A stretch of DNA of 50,812 nt from the NCBI GenBank assembly GCA_021824565.1, contig JAKAKL010000135.1:1-50812 (forward strand). Direction: 5' to 3'. A program made the translations under genes and the position numbers. The DNA comes from Bacteroidota bacterium (GTDB taxonomy: Bacteria > Bacteroidota > Ignavibacteria > Ignavibacteriales > Ignavibacteriaceae). Positions 34,401-42,716 of the stretch are shown here, piece after piece. Position 1 is the first letter of the stretch. Each line of letters starts with the position of its first letter. The notes under the pieces were generated by a model that was not told where the DNA came from, searched no databases, and worked only from the letters and a program-made list of their open reading frames with translations.

Positions 34401-35295
34401 TGGCATTACCAAGGTCAACATCTGTCCAGTATGACACAAACATACTGTCTATCGGAGTAGTTCCTCCTATTTTGCCTTTATGAATAATATCCCACTTCTT
34501 AAAATACATATTTCCTAAGGCTCCTTGTTGTGCATAAGCCCAATAAGTAACATGAATCTCCATACCCATGGGATTAGTTCCATACAATAATTTTGTAGCG
34601 CTCGAATCTTGATCATTAGCTACAAAATAAATAGTTTGATCTGCGCCAGGCACACCAGGAATATCAATATTGGGTTCATATTTCCCATCACCATTAACGT
34701 CTGTGAAAGGCGCTCCAAGGTTGTTTGCCGTACCAGCAGCAGGCCAGTTTGTCCAATCTGATTCATACTGCGCCCTTATCTGCGCTGCAGTCAACGATTG
34801 ACCTCCTTCTGCATAAGAAGAAACTTCGGAACTCAGATCTACTGAAGGCCCACCTGGATATACATCCGGACGGACACGATAGATTGACCAGCGAGGATCA
34901 GTATTGGGGTTTGGTGCAGGCGAACCGTCAGACATAATAGGTCCTGGCTGCAACCCTGAAATATAAGCTGAACCGCCTACTCTTACCTGAGGATCACCGG
35001 GGACAAACCCGCCCCAAAGAAATCCACCCTCGAATACTGCATTTTTACCGCTGCCTTTAGGAAATTCAGTGCCTTCAAGATTACTGTTAAGGTTATAATC
35101 TGCAAAGCCTACATTTGATTCAAGGGCATTGAGGTTATTAATATCCATTCTTGTTACAGCAACTTGGCTAGTGCCTGTGGTCTTCGCCAGTTTTTGTTTT
35201 TCTTTACCATTACCAATAGCGCTTGCTTCCTGGGGTATCATAAACAAAATACCGACAAGTGCTATCAGTAAGTATTTGATTTTTTTATAAGTCAT
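31471..35295 (-). CDS. Large secreted protein with T9SS C-terminal sorting domain
   Basis: A 1274-residue exported protein with a signal peptide (KYLLIALVGILFMIPQEASA). Around 530-640 there is an FN3-like segment (GYKFEGYNVYQLPYAS, PYYFAVTAYGYNAEGFPHA). The last about 100 residues form a type IX sorting domain: VFPNPYYGVNSQELNK, then VTIHIFNLAGVMVKTI, WDLTNDSGLPVASGLYIAYV and TTKILKLAII. The central region is Gly/Asn/Thr-rich beta sequence with no enzyme motif. It should be delivered to the cell surface. It sits between a TonB-dependent receptor and a PorV protein, an arrangement suggesting a surface capture or cell-contact module. AGGAG precedes the ATG. Confidence 0.85.
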   Translation of the reverse strand: MTYKKIKYLLIALVGILFMIPQEASAIGNGKEKQKLAKTTGTSQVAVTRMDINNLNALESNVGFADYNLNSNLEGTEFPKGSGKNAVFEGGFLWGGFVPGDPQVRVGGSAYISGLQPGPIMSDGSPAPNPNTDPRWSIYRVRPDVYPGGPSVDLSSEVSSYAEGGQSLTAAQIRAQYESDWTNWPAAGTANNLGAPFTDVNGDGKYEPNIDIPGVPGADQTIYFVANDQDSSATKLLYGTNPMGMEIHVTYWAYAQQGALGNMYFKKWDIIHKGKIGGTTPIDSMFVSYWTDVDLGNANDDLVGCDTTLSLQFTYNGQAVDQVYAPLPPPADGFDFFQGPLVAGAPTDSGIFMGKVVHGKKNLPMTAAYFFINGDANFGDPPQGDVAGSTQFYNFFNGEYGLTGKEFSDPNGNLTRFAFPGDPVAGTGWLDGVTNPPADRRQGMASGPFTMAPGDTQEVVVAEMFGGAIPGVDRLSAINLVKFYDQTAQASYNNFFNIPVPPAAPKVNAIALSNKIVLDWGEDPVSVAKTENSNSLGYKFEGYNVYQLPYASAAVEQGKLLATYDLVDKVGKIYDEYFDPNQGTVLTHVSEFGNDNGIQRSFVDSTDFFSAGKTLVNGIPYYFAVTAYGYNAEGFPHAIENPISVITVTPHAPDPGISYQSQGAYSNVTHSGTADASVNVTVVDPTKTTGDQYQVSFHNEMYSLGSDGKWTDITPPSKRMSKIDSLNGSSITSVGSWTENPGHFELHYIANVVSSDFDWCDGIMIKLPASFVPDSIFEPISNNTGNPISYTYDKATNTIFFGDSSRSANGVFAGGEDIKILSHTSALPIIASYRMFDDGYGGHIVDVSSTDTLKTISKVITQHQWNVNDLTTGNIVLKNQTIYGGQDIYAPDVYYNSTGFHGPGGSSGSPIAAIGAGANVIFAGLQAAVNGNFTAPTTISKLFLNGKPLAINSSSAAFNITDFTAFGTADGTTKSSLLNYNGNVAIGATDINSLQQDYELKWTGVLGDTVISGDTVQITKSGGSFATLIGAHNYKLAVHPLNPNPGNNAPFMIRIPFEVWNITKNEQVNLLVYDRLGNYPSQNFQVWNTINRMYTWVVNTKYNKAVISPTSAVVADSSTWNWVFFASEFKTGDDIKIIYNNPLQIGKDTFTFTVPKQSYNSGTAKSDVNAINVFPNPYYGVNSQELNKYARFVTFSHLPASGSVTIHIFNLAGVMVKTINHPAGSQFQTWDLTNDSGLPVASGLYIAYVDMPTLGTTKILKLAIIQEQQFPDHF

Positions 35296-35337
35296 TTTAA
35301 ACTCCTGTATAATTTATATTTTCTGCCAAATTTTCAA

Positions 35338-38300
35338 TTAGTATTCCAAACGAATTCCAAGTCTGATTTGACGCGGAGTTCCATATAGACCAGCATAATC
35401 AAGAGCCATAGCTTGATAAGCACTTGCAAATTGCGGCCCATAGGTTTGAACTTGCTTATAGCCGGTTAAATCAGGATTAGTTAAGTAACCGTTAGTAACA
35501 GCAGAGCCGGTGTTTGAAAATACATCTTCAACATTTTTCGTATTCAAGAGATTAACTACTTGAATAAAAATGTTTGCAGATAATTGATCCATCAACTGAA
35601 CCGTCTTGTCCAAACGAAGGTCAAGCTGGAAAGTAGACGGGGTCGTTGATGCGCCGAGAGCTTCGATAGCTAATCTATTTCTGGGATCAACAGCAACAGG
35701 AGCATTCGGATCACTATTTCCAGGAGTCTTGGCATCACCAAGAGTATAAGCATGACCGCTCGCAAAGGTAAATAGAAGTGACGCTCCAAATTGATGAAGC
35801 ACTTCGGGACCGTCATCCTTGCCAAACCTATAGTCTATGTTTAAGTTACCAGTAATTGCATGGTCTTGAGCAAGAGGAGCAATAAAGTGAGGGACAAAAA
35901 CATAACTTGGATCTATAGGCGCTCCGAATTCACCAGCATTTGAATACGGGTTGTTACCGGTACCTTGCGCATTCTCGAATGATATTGAGCCATTAACAAG
36001 GAACCTTTCCGTTCTTCTCATGTTAAAGGATAGTTCAACACCGTCTGTTGTAGAAAAGTCTCCGTTAACAAGCACAGAATATGGCCGCCAGCCGGTTGTC
36101 GGGGCAACACTCTGGACTCCAAATACAACCTGGTCTGCAATATTTTTATAATACGCAGTAATATCGAACGATGCAAAAGATCCTATTTGCTGTGTGAATC
36201 CGATTTCATACTGGGTGGTTCTTGTAGGTCTTACATCTAAACCAACAGGTGTTGAAAAGAAGAAACCGCTGTTTGGATTCAGTTCAAATCCTTCTTGATA
36301 AGGACCTAAGTACATAGTTGTTAAACTTGGCTGCTGAACAAACTTTCCCCACTGAGCATGGAATACAGTTTGATCTGTAATCGGGAAAGAGAAACCAAGT
36401 CTCGGGCTAAGGGCATTAAAAGCAGAAACTTTTTTCAACTGAGCACCAGTAATATTATTTGTACTGCCGTTAAATACCAAATTTGGCTGCGAAGGGTCCG
36501 CAAAAGTTTGATTATCAGTATTAATATAGTCATACCTCAAACCTGCGTTAACAATTAAATTTTTATATTCCATTCTGTCTTCAATATATGCACCGGCAAA
36601 GATAGGTCTTTTTGGCGCAATTGAACCGTTAGAATAATTAGATGATCCGGAATATGAATTTCCCATTACATCATAGCCATAATTGTTAACTCCCAGCTTA
36701 ATCATTGCAGCCTGTATTTGCTGGGTATTTGCGCCTTGTAATTGTGCGGCAAGATTAACAGCCGGAGGAGTATAACTTCTGAAAGTCATAATTTGTATTT
36801 CGCCGCCGATTTTCAAAGAGTTTTGTTTATTCAACTCATCCGAAAAAGATGCATTTAAATCTAAATTATCATTTTCATATTTATTAAAGTTAATTCCAGA
36901 AGCGGATCCAGCACCTATAAGAGGATAGTTTGGAGACGCAAATTGGAATGTGGAGTAAATATCATACGGTAATGGCAACTGATATCTGCCGTACTGTGTT
37001 TCCTGAGATCTGCGATACCACGGAACTCCAGCTTTTGCGTTTGCAACGCTGTCTCCGTATGCAATAAAATTGTCGCCTAATTGCGGATCATAAGTTTTTC
37101 CAGTATTAAAAACATAACTTGCATTAACTTCAAAATAAGCTTGCGAGCTTAAGATATGGGTTAACTTAATGCCGAAATCTCCATTATAAACGTCCTGGAT
37201 AGGAAGACGGTTATTATCAAACATAGTAAAAATGCCTGCACCAACACGCTGTCTTAATGATGTATATGTGCCGAGCAATCGAACAATTGTTGGGTTGTAA
37301 TCAAAAGTTACAGTTGCAACGCCGGTATATTGATTTGAGTTATTACCTGGCTGAGGTCCGCCCGGATATTTTAAGGTTAATGTATCGTAAGGAGGCGTAA
37401 TTGCGTCTCCGAGAGTACCTAAATTAAATCCGTTCACTTGCTGGGGATTTCTATCTGCTTGAGACAAATTATCTAACAATGCAAAAAACTTAATATGATC
37501 ACCAACTAAAGGACCGCTGATACTACCGGTAATATCGTTATAACCGTAAGAATAAGTACCAAGGTGTTGTGTACCATCGTATCTGTTTTTGCTTCCCTTG
37601 AATGTCCAGTTATCAGTTATATATTGTAGGTTTGCTTTCAAGGTTGGACCGCCTGATTTTAATTGAGTGCTGATAATACCGGCATTAGCCCCGCCGTATT
37701 CAGCAGTATAACCACCGGCTTGCACTTGAATTTCTTCCAAAGCATCCTGCGGTATAGTAACATTGCTTGCAGCACCATGACCGGTAGTAGCGTTTGCAGT
37801 ATAAGATGAGATAGCATTAGTAACATTTGTTCCTTCAAGGTAGTAACCTACTTCATCTATACGCCCGCCTCTAACATAAATGTTATTGTTCTGTAGAACT
37901 ATACCAGGCGTAAGAGCAATAATATTATCGATACCTCTGACAGGCAAAGCATCAATTACTTCGTTGGTGGTAGTACGAATAGCATTTGTGTTACTCGTAT
38001 TAACCAACGGTCTCTGTGCAACAATCTGTACTTCACCAACTGTTACGCCGGTAGGAGGTAATTTAAAATTCAGATCTGTTGCAAGGTCAGCATTAACACG
38101 AACATTAGAAATAGTAACAGTCTTATAGCCAAGGTAAGTGGCTTTAACTGTATAAACGCCTGCATCAAGGAAGTTAATGGTATAGTCTCCATTAACATCT
38201 GTAGCTGCGCCCAAAGAAGTACCAACAACAAGTACGTTGGCACCTATTAATGGTTCTCCAGTTTGGAGATCTACAACTTTACCTTTGATTCTTCCAGTTG

Positions 38301-38364
38301 TACCAGCGAATAGCATCACAGGTAATAACAACAGGAAAAAAACGACGGTAATCTTTGGCTTCAT
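35338..38364 (-). CDS. TonB-dependent receptor with carboxypeptidase-regulatory-like N-domain
   Basis: A 1008-residue outer-membrane receptor. Signal peptide (ITVVFFLLLLPVMLFAG), then a regulatory-like beta-sandwich (about 24-105: GRIKGKVVDLQTGEPLIGAN). A plug follows (about 125-235: DALPVRGIDNIIALTPGI, NIYVRGGRIDEVGYYLEG, ALEEIQVQAGGYTAEYGGAN). A 22-strand-type barrel ends in RQIRLGIRLEY. No SusD gene is linked, so this is not a canonical Sus pair. The ligand is unknown. It is first gene of the operon; AGGAG precedes the ATG, and the next start is 42 bp away. Confidence 0.92.
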   Translation of the reverse strand: MKPKITVVFFLLLLPVMLFAGTTGRIKGKVVDLQTGEPLIGANVLVVGTSLGAATDVNGDYTINFLDAGVYTVKATYLGYKTVTISNVRVNADLATDLNFKLPPTGVTVGEVQIVAQRPLVNTSNTNAIRTTTNEVIDALPVRGIDNIIALTPGIVLQNNNIYVRGGRIDEVGYYLEGTNVTNAISSYTANATTGHGAASNVTIPQDALEEIQVQAGGYTAEYGGANAGIISTQLKSGGPTLKANLQYITDNWTFKGSKNRYDGTQHLGTYSYGYNDITGSISGPLVGDHIKFFALLDNLSQADRNPQQVNGFNLGTLGDAITPPYDTLTLKYPGGPQPGNNSNQYTGVATVTFDYNPTIVRLLGTYTSLRQRVGAGIFTMFDNNRLPIQDVYNGDFGIKLTHILSSQAYFEVNASYVFNTGKTYDPQLGDNFIAYGDSVANAKAGVPWYRRSQETQYGRYQLPLPYDIYSTFQFASPNYPLIGAGSASGINFNKYENDNLDLNASFSDELNKQNSLKIGGEIQIMTFRSYTPPAVNLAAQLQGANTQQIQAAMIKLGVNNYGYDVMGNSYSGSSNYSNGSIAPKRPIFAGAYIEDRMEYKNLIVNAGLRYDYINTDNQTFADPSQPNLVFNGSTNNITGAQLKKVSAFNALSPRLGFSFPITDQTVFHAQWGKFVQQPSLTTMYLGPYQEGFELNPNSGFFFSTPVGLDVRPTRTTQYEIGFTQQIGSFASFDITAYYKNIADQVVFGVQSVAPTTGWRPYSVLVNGDFSTTDGVELSFNMRRTERFLVNGSISFENAQGTGNNPYSNAGEFGAPIDPSYVFVPHFIAPLAQDHAITGNLNIDYRFGKDDGPEVLHQFGASLLFTFASGHAYTLGDAKTPGNSDPNAPVAVDPRNRLAIEALGASTTPSTFQLDLRLDKTVQLMDQLSANIFIQVVNLLNTKNVEDVFSNTGSAVTNGYLTNPDLTGYKQVQTYGPQFASAYQAMALDYAGLYGTPRQIRLGIRLEY

Positions 38365-38613
38365 ATCGCTTCTCCTATATAATGAATTGTTTTGTTACTG
38401 GTTGATTATTTAATTGTAACTAGTGGGGAAAAAAATAGAAAGTTAATCGGAAAACAGTGCCATTTCTTAGTAAAGAATTGTAAATAGTTGTCATAACGGA
38501 CTTATTTTTGACCGATTTTTCCAAGTTTTTCTCTATTTCAATTAAAAAATTTTATGATAAACGGTTTAAACATCTACTGTTAAAATTTATTTGAGTATAA
38601 ATTTATTTTAAAA

Positions 38614-39303
38614 TTAACCAATTGCTTTATAGCCAATGCCATGTACTGTTAAAATTGTTTTTGGGCGATCTGGGTTTTCTTCAATTTTTTGTCGCAGCTT
38701 AACTATAAAATTATCTATCGTACGAGTTGTAGGACTTTCTTCGAAACCCCAAACTATTTTCAATATTTCATCTCTGCTAACTGTGAAGTTTCTTTTATCC
38801 CAAAGCAAATGTAATATCTCGAATTCTTTATGCGACATCTGGACGGGACCGGTGCTATCGAAAGCATTATATGTTGCAAAGTTTACTATTACTTTTCCCA
38901 CCTGTATATCTTTATTATTATCTTTTGCCGGCAGCGGTCTTTCTTTTCTTCTTAGCACTGCTTTTACGCGTGCAATTAATTCTCTTATGCTGAACGGTTT
39001 TATTACATAATCATCAGCGCCTAATTCTAATCCCAGCACGCGATCTATTTCATCGCTTTTAGCAGTCAGTAAAATTATAGGAGTATCAATCTCATTTTTC
39101 CTTACTGTTTTACAAATTTCAAAACCGGAAATATGCGGAAGTATTACATCAAGAATTATTAGATCATAATTGTTCTCCATAATTTTCTTCAAGCCGTCTT
39201 CGCCATCGCGAGAAGAATCTGTAGTAAACCCTTCTGTCTCAAAGTTATCCTTCAATCCAATTATCATATTCGGGTCATCTTCAATAATTAAAATGTGTGC
39301 CAT
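38614..39303 (-). CDS. OmpR/PhoB-type response regulator
   Basis: A 229-residue two-component regulator. The receiver (1-120) has acidic pocket IIEDD, phosphoacceptor Asp52 in LIILDVILPHISG, Thr80 and Lys102 in DDYVIKPFS. The winged-helix domain (about 130-229) includes MSHKEFEILHLLWDKRNFTV and FEESPTTRTIDNFIVKLRQK. Its kinase partner is the gene 49 bp upstream in transcription. The TonB operon start lies on the same strand at the other side, 249 bp downstream, and may be a target by proximity only. Confidence 0.94.
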   Translation of the reverse strand: MAHILIIEDDPNMIIGLKDNFETEGFTTDSSRDGEDGLKKIMENNYDLIILDVILPHISGFEICKTVRKNEIDTPIILLTAKSDEIDRVLGLELGADDYVIKPFSIRELIARVKAVLRRKERPLPAKDNNKDIQVGKVIVNFATYNAFDSTGPVQMSHKEFEILHLLWDKRNFTVSRDEILKIVWGFEESPTTRTIDNFIVKLRQKIEENPDRPKTILTVHGIGYKAIG

Positions 39304-39352
39304 ATACTTTCCTTAAATTTTACTATTTCAAAGATAGCATTTATATTTATTT

Positions 39353-40927
39353 CTAATCAAGATTTCTGCTAAAAAATTTTAAGGTAAAACAACTACCTTT
39401 TCCCTCAGAGCTTTCAAGAAACACTTTACCTTTATGAGCATTCATAACGTCTTTAACAATTGCAAGCCCAAGTCCGGTACCTTTAATATCCTTATCGGAT
39501 GTGTTTTTTATTCTAAAAAATTTGTTAAAAATTTTTTTCTGATTTGACGATGAGATACCTATGCCATAATCTTTTATTTTAATGAAAACATAATTTTTCT
39601 CTATGCCAGTACTTATATCGATTTCTTTCCTGTCGCCGCTATACTTCATTGCGTTATCAATCAAATTTATTACTGCTTCTGCTACGGTATCTTTATCAAC
39701 CAAAACTTCAGGAAGAAAATCAGGATGATTAAATGTAACAGTAAACTTGCTATTATCAAACTGGTTTTTATAATTAAGTAAAACATTCTCTACTATTATA
39801 TTTAGATTTTCCAATTTGAAGTTATATTTTTTACCTTTGGATTCAACCGTATAAAAATTTAATATTTTATCCACTATTCTGCTCAAGCGGCTGCTCTCTT
39901 CATTAATAATTTTGTAGTACTCTGCTTTCTTTTCCTCATCATTTATTTTTCCGATCATCAGCGTTTCGGAGAATAAGCTGATCAAAGAGAGCGGGGTTCG
40001 CAATTCATGAGAAACTACAGACACAAAATCCGTCTGTAATTTCATGAGTTCATTCTCTTTCTTAAAATTTCTTAAGACGAACAAAATTCCAAGTATAATA
40101 AAAATATTAATTGCTAAAACCAGAGTAAGGTTTTTTAATGTTCTGCTCTTTACAAGGCTTTTTATATCTTGTCCTTTTAGTTCTATAGAAAGCATATACC
40201 GGGGAAATAAATCTATTGCGGATTGGTGTTCCGCTGTTGAGATGTCATTATTATCCGGTTGAAAATTTTTTTCTTTATAATCTGCTTTTGAAATATTTAT
40301 GGTGAAGTCCTCATGTGCAACTTGAGTTATTTTATACGAAAGGATATTATTAATAAATTTTCCCGGATCAATTAACATCCCGCATATTTTATCTTCGCCG
40401 TCATTAAATTTAATAAGAAAGATTACAAGCGTTTTACTGTTTATACTATCCCCGGGAATATATTCTATGCTTTTAAGACTTTTTTCTCCGCGTTTTAATA
40501 CGTTATTAATTTTATCCTTATTATTATATAAAAGCCCTTCTAAGCTTCCGGCAGATGTTATTGAAGTCGAGTCGTTATATATAATTATTGCCCTTTGCTG
40601 TCTGCTGGTATTAGTGTCAGCAATAATTAATGAACTAATCGAATTATTTAGTCCAAGAAATTGTCTGCATGACTTTAAAAATTTTTTCTGATTACTGAAG
40701 CTTTGTTCAGATGCGATCAGTCTTATTTCTCTTGCAAGGTCTGCTACATAATCATTTGCATAGTCATTTATTGATAATAGGATTGCCTTTAATTCGTTGT
40801 TATATACCTCTTCAATATTTTTTTCTGTGTTGTCGAGTGAACTGATTTGGTAAAATGATAATAAAAAGACGGGCAGGAGAATAACGATGAGTAATAATAG
40901 AATAATATTTTTATAGTGCTTGTTCAT
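39353..40927 (-). CDS. Membrane sensor histidine kinase
   Basis: A 524-residue kinase. Membrane helices at about 7-27 and 266-286 enclose a roughly 235-residue extracytoplasmic sensor domain of no recognised family. HisKA contains VVSHELRTPLSLISLFSETL (His307). HATPase has N-box LIDNAMKYSG (Asn425), G1 DYGIGISS, F-box FNKFFRIKN and G2 GTGLGLAIV. All catalytic motifs are intact. It is the first gene of the two-component pair with 38614-39303. No HAMP domain is evident. Confidence 0.94.
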   Translation of the reverse strand: MNKHYKNIILLLLIVILLPVFLLSFYQISSLDNTEKNIEEVYNNELKAILLSINDYANDYVADLAREIRLIASEQSFSNQKKFLKSCRQFLGLNNSISSLIIADTNTSRQQRAIIIYNDSTSITSAGSLEGLLYNNKDKINNVLKRGEKSLKSIEYIPGDSINSKTLVIFLIKFNDGEDKICGMLIDPGKFINNILSYKITQVAHEDFTINISKADYKEKNFQPDNNDISTAEHQSAIDLFPRYMLSIELKGQDIKSLVKSRTLKNLTLVLAINIFIILGILFVLRNFKKENELMKLQTDFVSVVSHELRTPLSLISLFSETLMIGKINDEEKKAEYYKIINEESSRLSRIVDKILNFYTVESKGKKYNFKLENLNIIVENVLLNYKNQFDNSKFTVTFNHPDFLPEVLVDKDTVAEAVINLIDNAMKYSGDRKEIDISTGIEKNYVFIKIKDYGIGISSSNQKKIFNKFFRIKNTSDKDIKGTGLGLAIVKDVMNAHKGKVFLESSEGKGSCFTLKFFSRNLD

Positions 40928-41169
40928 ATGCTGGATCGATTCAACCGCACTTTATTTTTGCTGACAACTATGAAGAATCTCCACTATCTCTCTCTCCGGG
41001 AATATATCTCAAGTCATAAAAAATTTGCCGACCAGATATATCTATTAATATTACTGATCAAAAATTTCTTTACAGATCATTAACACATTATATAATTTTG
41101 TTATTAACGTGTTAAGAAACTTATTCAAAGTCAACAACCGATATGCTGTAAAACAGCATTGAATATTGC

Positions 41170-41877
41170 TTAGTAATTAGCTGTGCCGGATTTTATTTTT
41201 GCATTCTCAAGCATCACGCTGTAAGAATAACCCGCACCAAAATCCTGATTGATCGCAACTGTGCCTTCAACAATTATTACATCGCCTACCTGAGCCTGGT
41301 CTTTCGATGTTACTAATAAATCAAATTGATTATTATTAGAAGTACCGTCTTGAATGTGAATCCAGTTACGGTTCATAATGTCGCCGTTATATTTTACAAC
41401 CTTGCCCTTTACTTTTATTGTCTTGCCAGCAAGCGATTCTCTTTGAGCATAAATTTCAGCAACAGTCTTTCCGTCTTTTAACGGCGTTAAAGAAATTTCT
41501 TCTTTGGGAATATTCAGCGTCTGCGAATGTGCTTCCGTAACCGAATTATTTGCCGGCTGCTTTGATACGCTTTGAACAAATAAAATCGAATCAAAAGTTT
41601 TGTTTAAAGTATTACTGTGGAAATTTTTCATTTCCATTCCCTGCGAATAATAAACCGTTTCTCCTTTATCAACCTGGGTTTGGGGAGCTGCGAGCCAATA
41701 TTGATTTCCGTTTTCATCCACCTGCAAATATGTATAACCTGCGGCATCAATCTTATCTATAATTTTTACTGCGTGAGTTCCTGCCGGAAGATTCTGGACC
41801 GGCTGATTGTTTTTCTTCGAACATGAAGTGAAAGTTATTAATGTTAATACTGATAAAAATAAAATTAAGCGTCTCAT
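41170..41877 (-). CDS. Lipoprotein with OB-fold-like C-domain (NrfJ-like N-half)
   Basis: A 235-residue lipoprotein starting at ATG 41877 (MRRLILFLSVLTLITFTSCS; lipobox Cys19). A longer frame to 41943 lacks support. The first half (GYTYLQVDENGNQYWLAAPQ, VDKGETVYYSQGMEMKNFHS) is like the domain seen in NrfJ-related proteins. The second half (LAGKTIKVKGKVVKYNGDIM, NWIHIQDGTSNNNQFDLLVT) is an OB-fold-like beta-barrel. NrfJ-like proteins accompany nitrite-reductase or cytochrome c maturation systems in other bacteria; none is present here, so the role is open. Probably monocistronic. Confidence 0.75.
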   Translation of the reverse strand: MRRLILFLSVLTLITFTSCSKKNNQPVQNLPAGTHAVKIIDKIDAAGYTYLQVDENGNQYWLAAPQTQVDKGETVYYSQGMEMKNFHSNTLNKTFDSILFVQSVSKQPANNSVTEAHSQTLNIPKEEISLTPLKDGKTVAEIYAQRESLAGKTIKVKGKVVKYNGDIMNRNWIHIQDGTSNNNQFDLLVTSKDQAQVGDVIIVEGTVAINQDFGAGYSYSVMLENAKIKSGTANY

Positions 41878-42038
41878 AAAATTGCCGTTTGTTTTCAATA
41901 ATAAATTTTTAGAACTCAACAAATATATTAAAGCCAGATTCAATCTCCGAATGTTAGATTTATTTTATCAAACTATTTTATCTAAAAATAAATCGTTAGT
42001 TTAGCCTTTATAAAATTTACAAATACTTATCAGGAATA

Positions 42039-42668
42039 ATGAGTCATCCCGTTTTATCTTTTATAGATAATCTTTATATAATAATTCACCATTACGGCTA
42101 CATTGGAATTTTCTCTCTGCTCGTTTTCGGAATTGTTGGATTGCCGGTGCCTGACGAAACTTTATTGACTCTCTCCGGCTACCTAATTTACAAAGGTCAC
42201 CTGCATCTTGTACCGACATTTTTAGCCGCTTACCTGGGAAGCATCTGCGGAATTTCTATCAGCTATTCAATCGGCAAAACTTTCGGACGTCCGTTCCTAA
42301 TTAAGTATGGAAAATATTTTCACATCAATGAAGCTGGGCTGGACAAAGCTCACCGCTGGTTTGAAAAAATTGGAAGGTGGACTTTATTCGTCGGATATTT
42401 TATTCCCGGCGTTAGGCATTTGACCGCGATTTTCGCGGGCATTTCTGAATTGGAAATGTGGGAGTTTGGACTGTTTGCTTATTCAGGCGGCTTACTATGG
42501 ACTGTAACTTTTTTATCAATCGGATATTTCTTCGGAGAGCACTGGGAAAGAATTTTAATTATAGTTCAACGAAATATTTTAGCCGTCTCAATCGTAATTA
42601 TTATTTTCCTGATAATAATCTTTATTCTAAAATTAATTTCTAATCGCAGGAAGAAAAATCTTCAATAA
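42039..42668 (+). CDS. DedA-family membrane protein
   Basis: A 209-residue DedA (SNARE-associated/VTT fold) protein. Signature segments are FGIVGLPVPDETLLTLSGYL and GYFIPGVRHLTAIFAGISEL (the R-H-x-x-x-x-x-AG re-entrant motif), with membrane helices around 20-45, 55-75, 140-165 and 176-200. Family members flip or recycle lipid carriers and support membrane homeostasis and proton motive force. Basic C-terminal tail RRKKNLQ. No strong ribosome binding site is visible. It converges on the acyl-CoA synthetase gene. Confidence 0.92.
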   Translation: MSHPVLSFIDNLYIIIHHYGYIGIFSLLVFGIVGLPVPDETLLTLSGYLIYKGHLHLVPTFLAAYLGSICGISISYSIGKTFGRPFLIKYGKYFHINEAGLDKAHRWFEKIGRWTLFVGYFIPGVRHLTAIFAGISELEMWEFGLFAYSGGLLWTVTFLSIGYFFGEHWERILIIVQRNILAVSIVIIIFLIIIFILKLISNRRKKNLQ

Positions 42669-42716
42669 ATTTTTTACTTTTCACTTCTCGCGTCTAACTT
42701 TTCTCATCTCGCTTTT

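Noticed and set aside
35338-38364. SusC of a polysaccharide utilisation locus
   Set aside because: No SusD-like gene or glycoside hydrolase is in the operon; the GH13 gene is 27 kb away.
41143-41159. ATGCTGT-AAA-ACAGCAT hairpin after the lipoprotein gene as a terminator
   Set aside because: The stem is only 7 bp and is not followed by a T-run on the minus strand; it could be chance.
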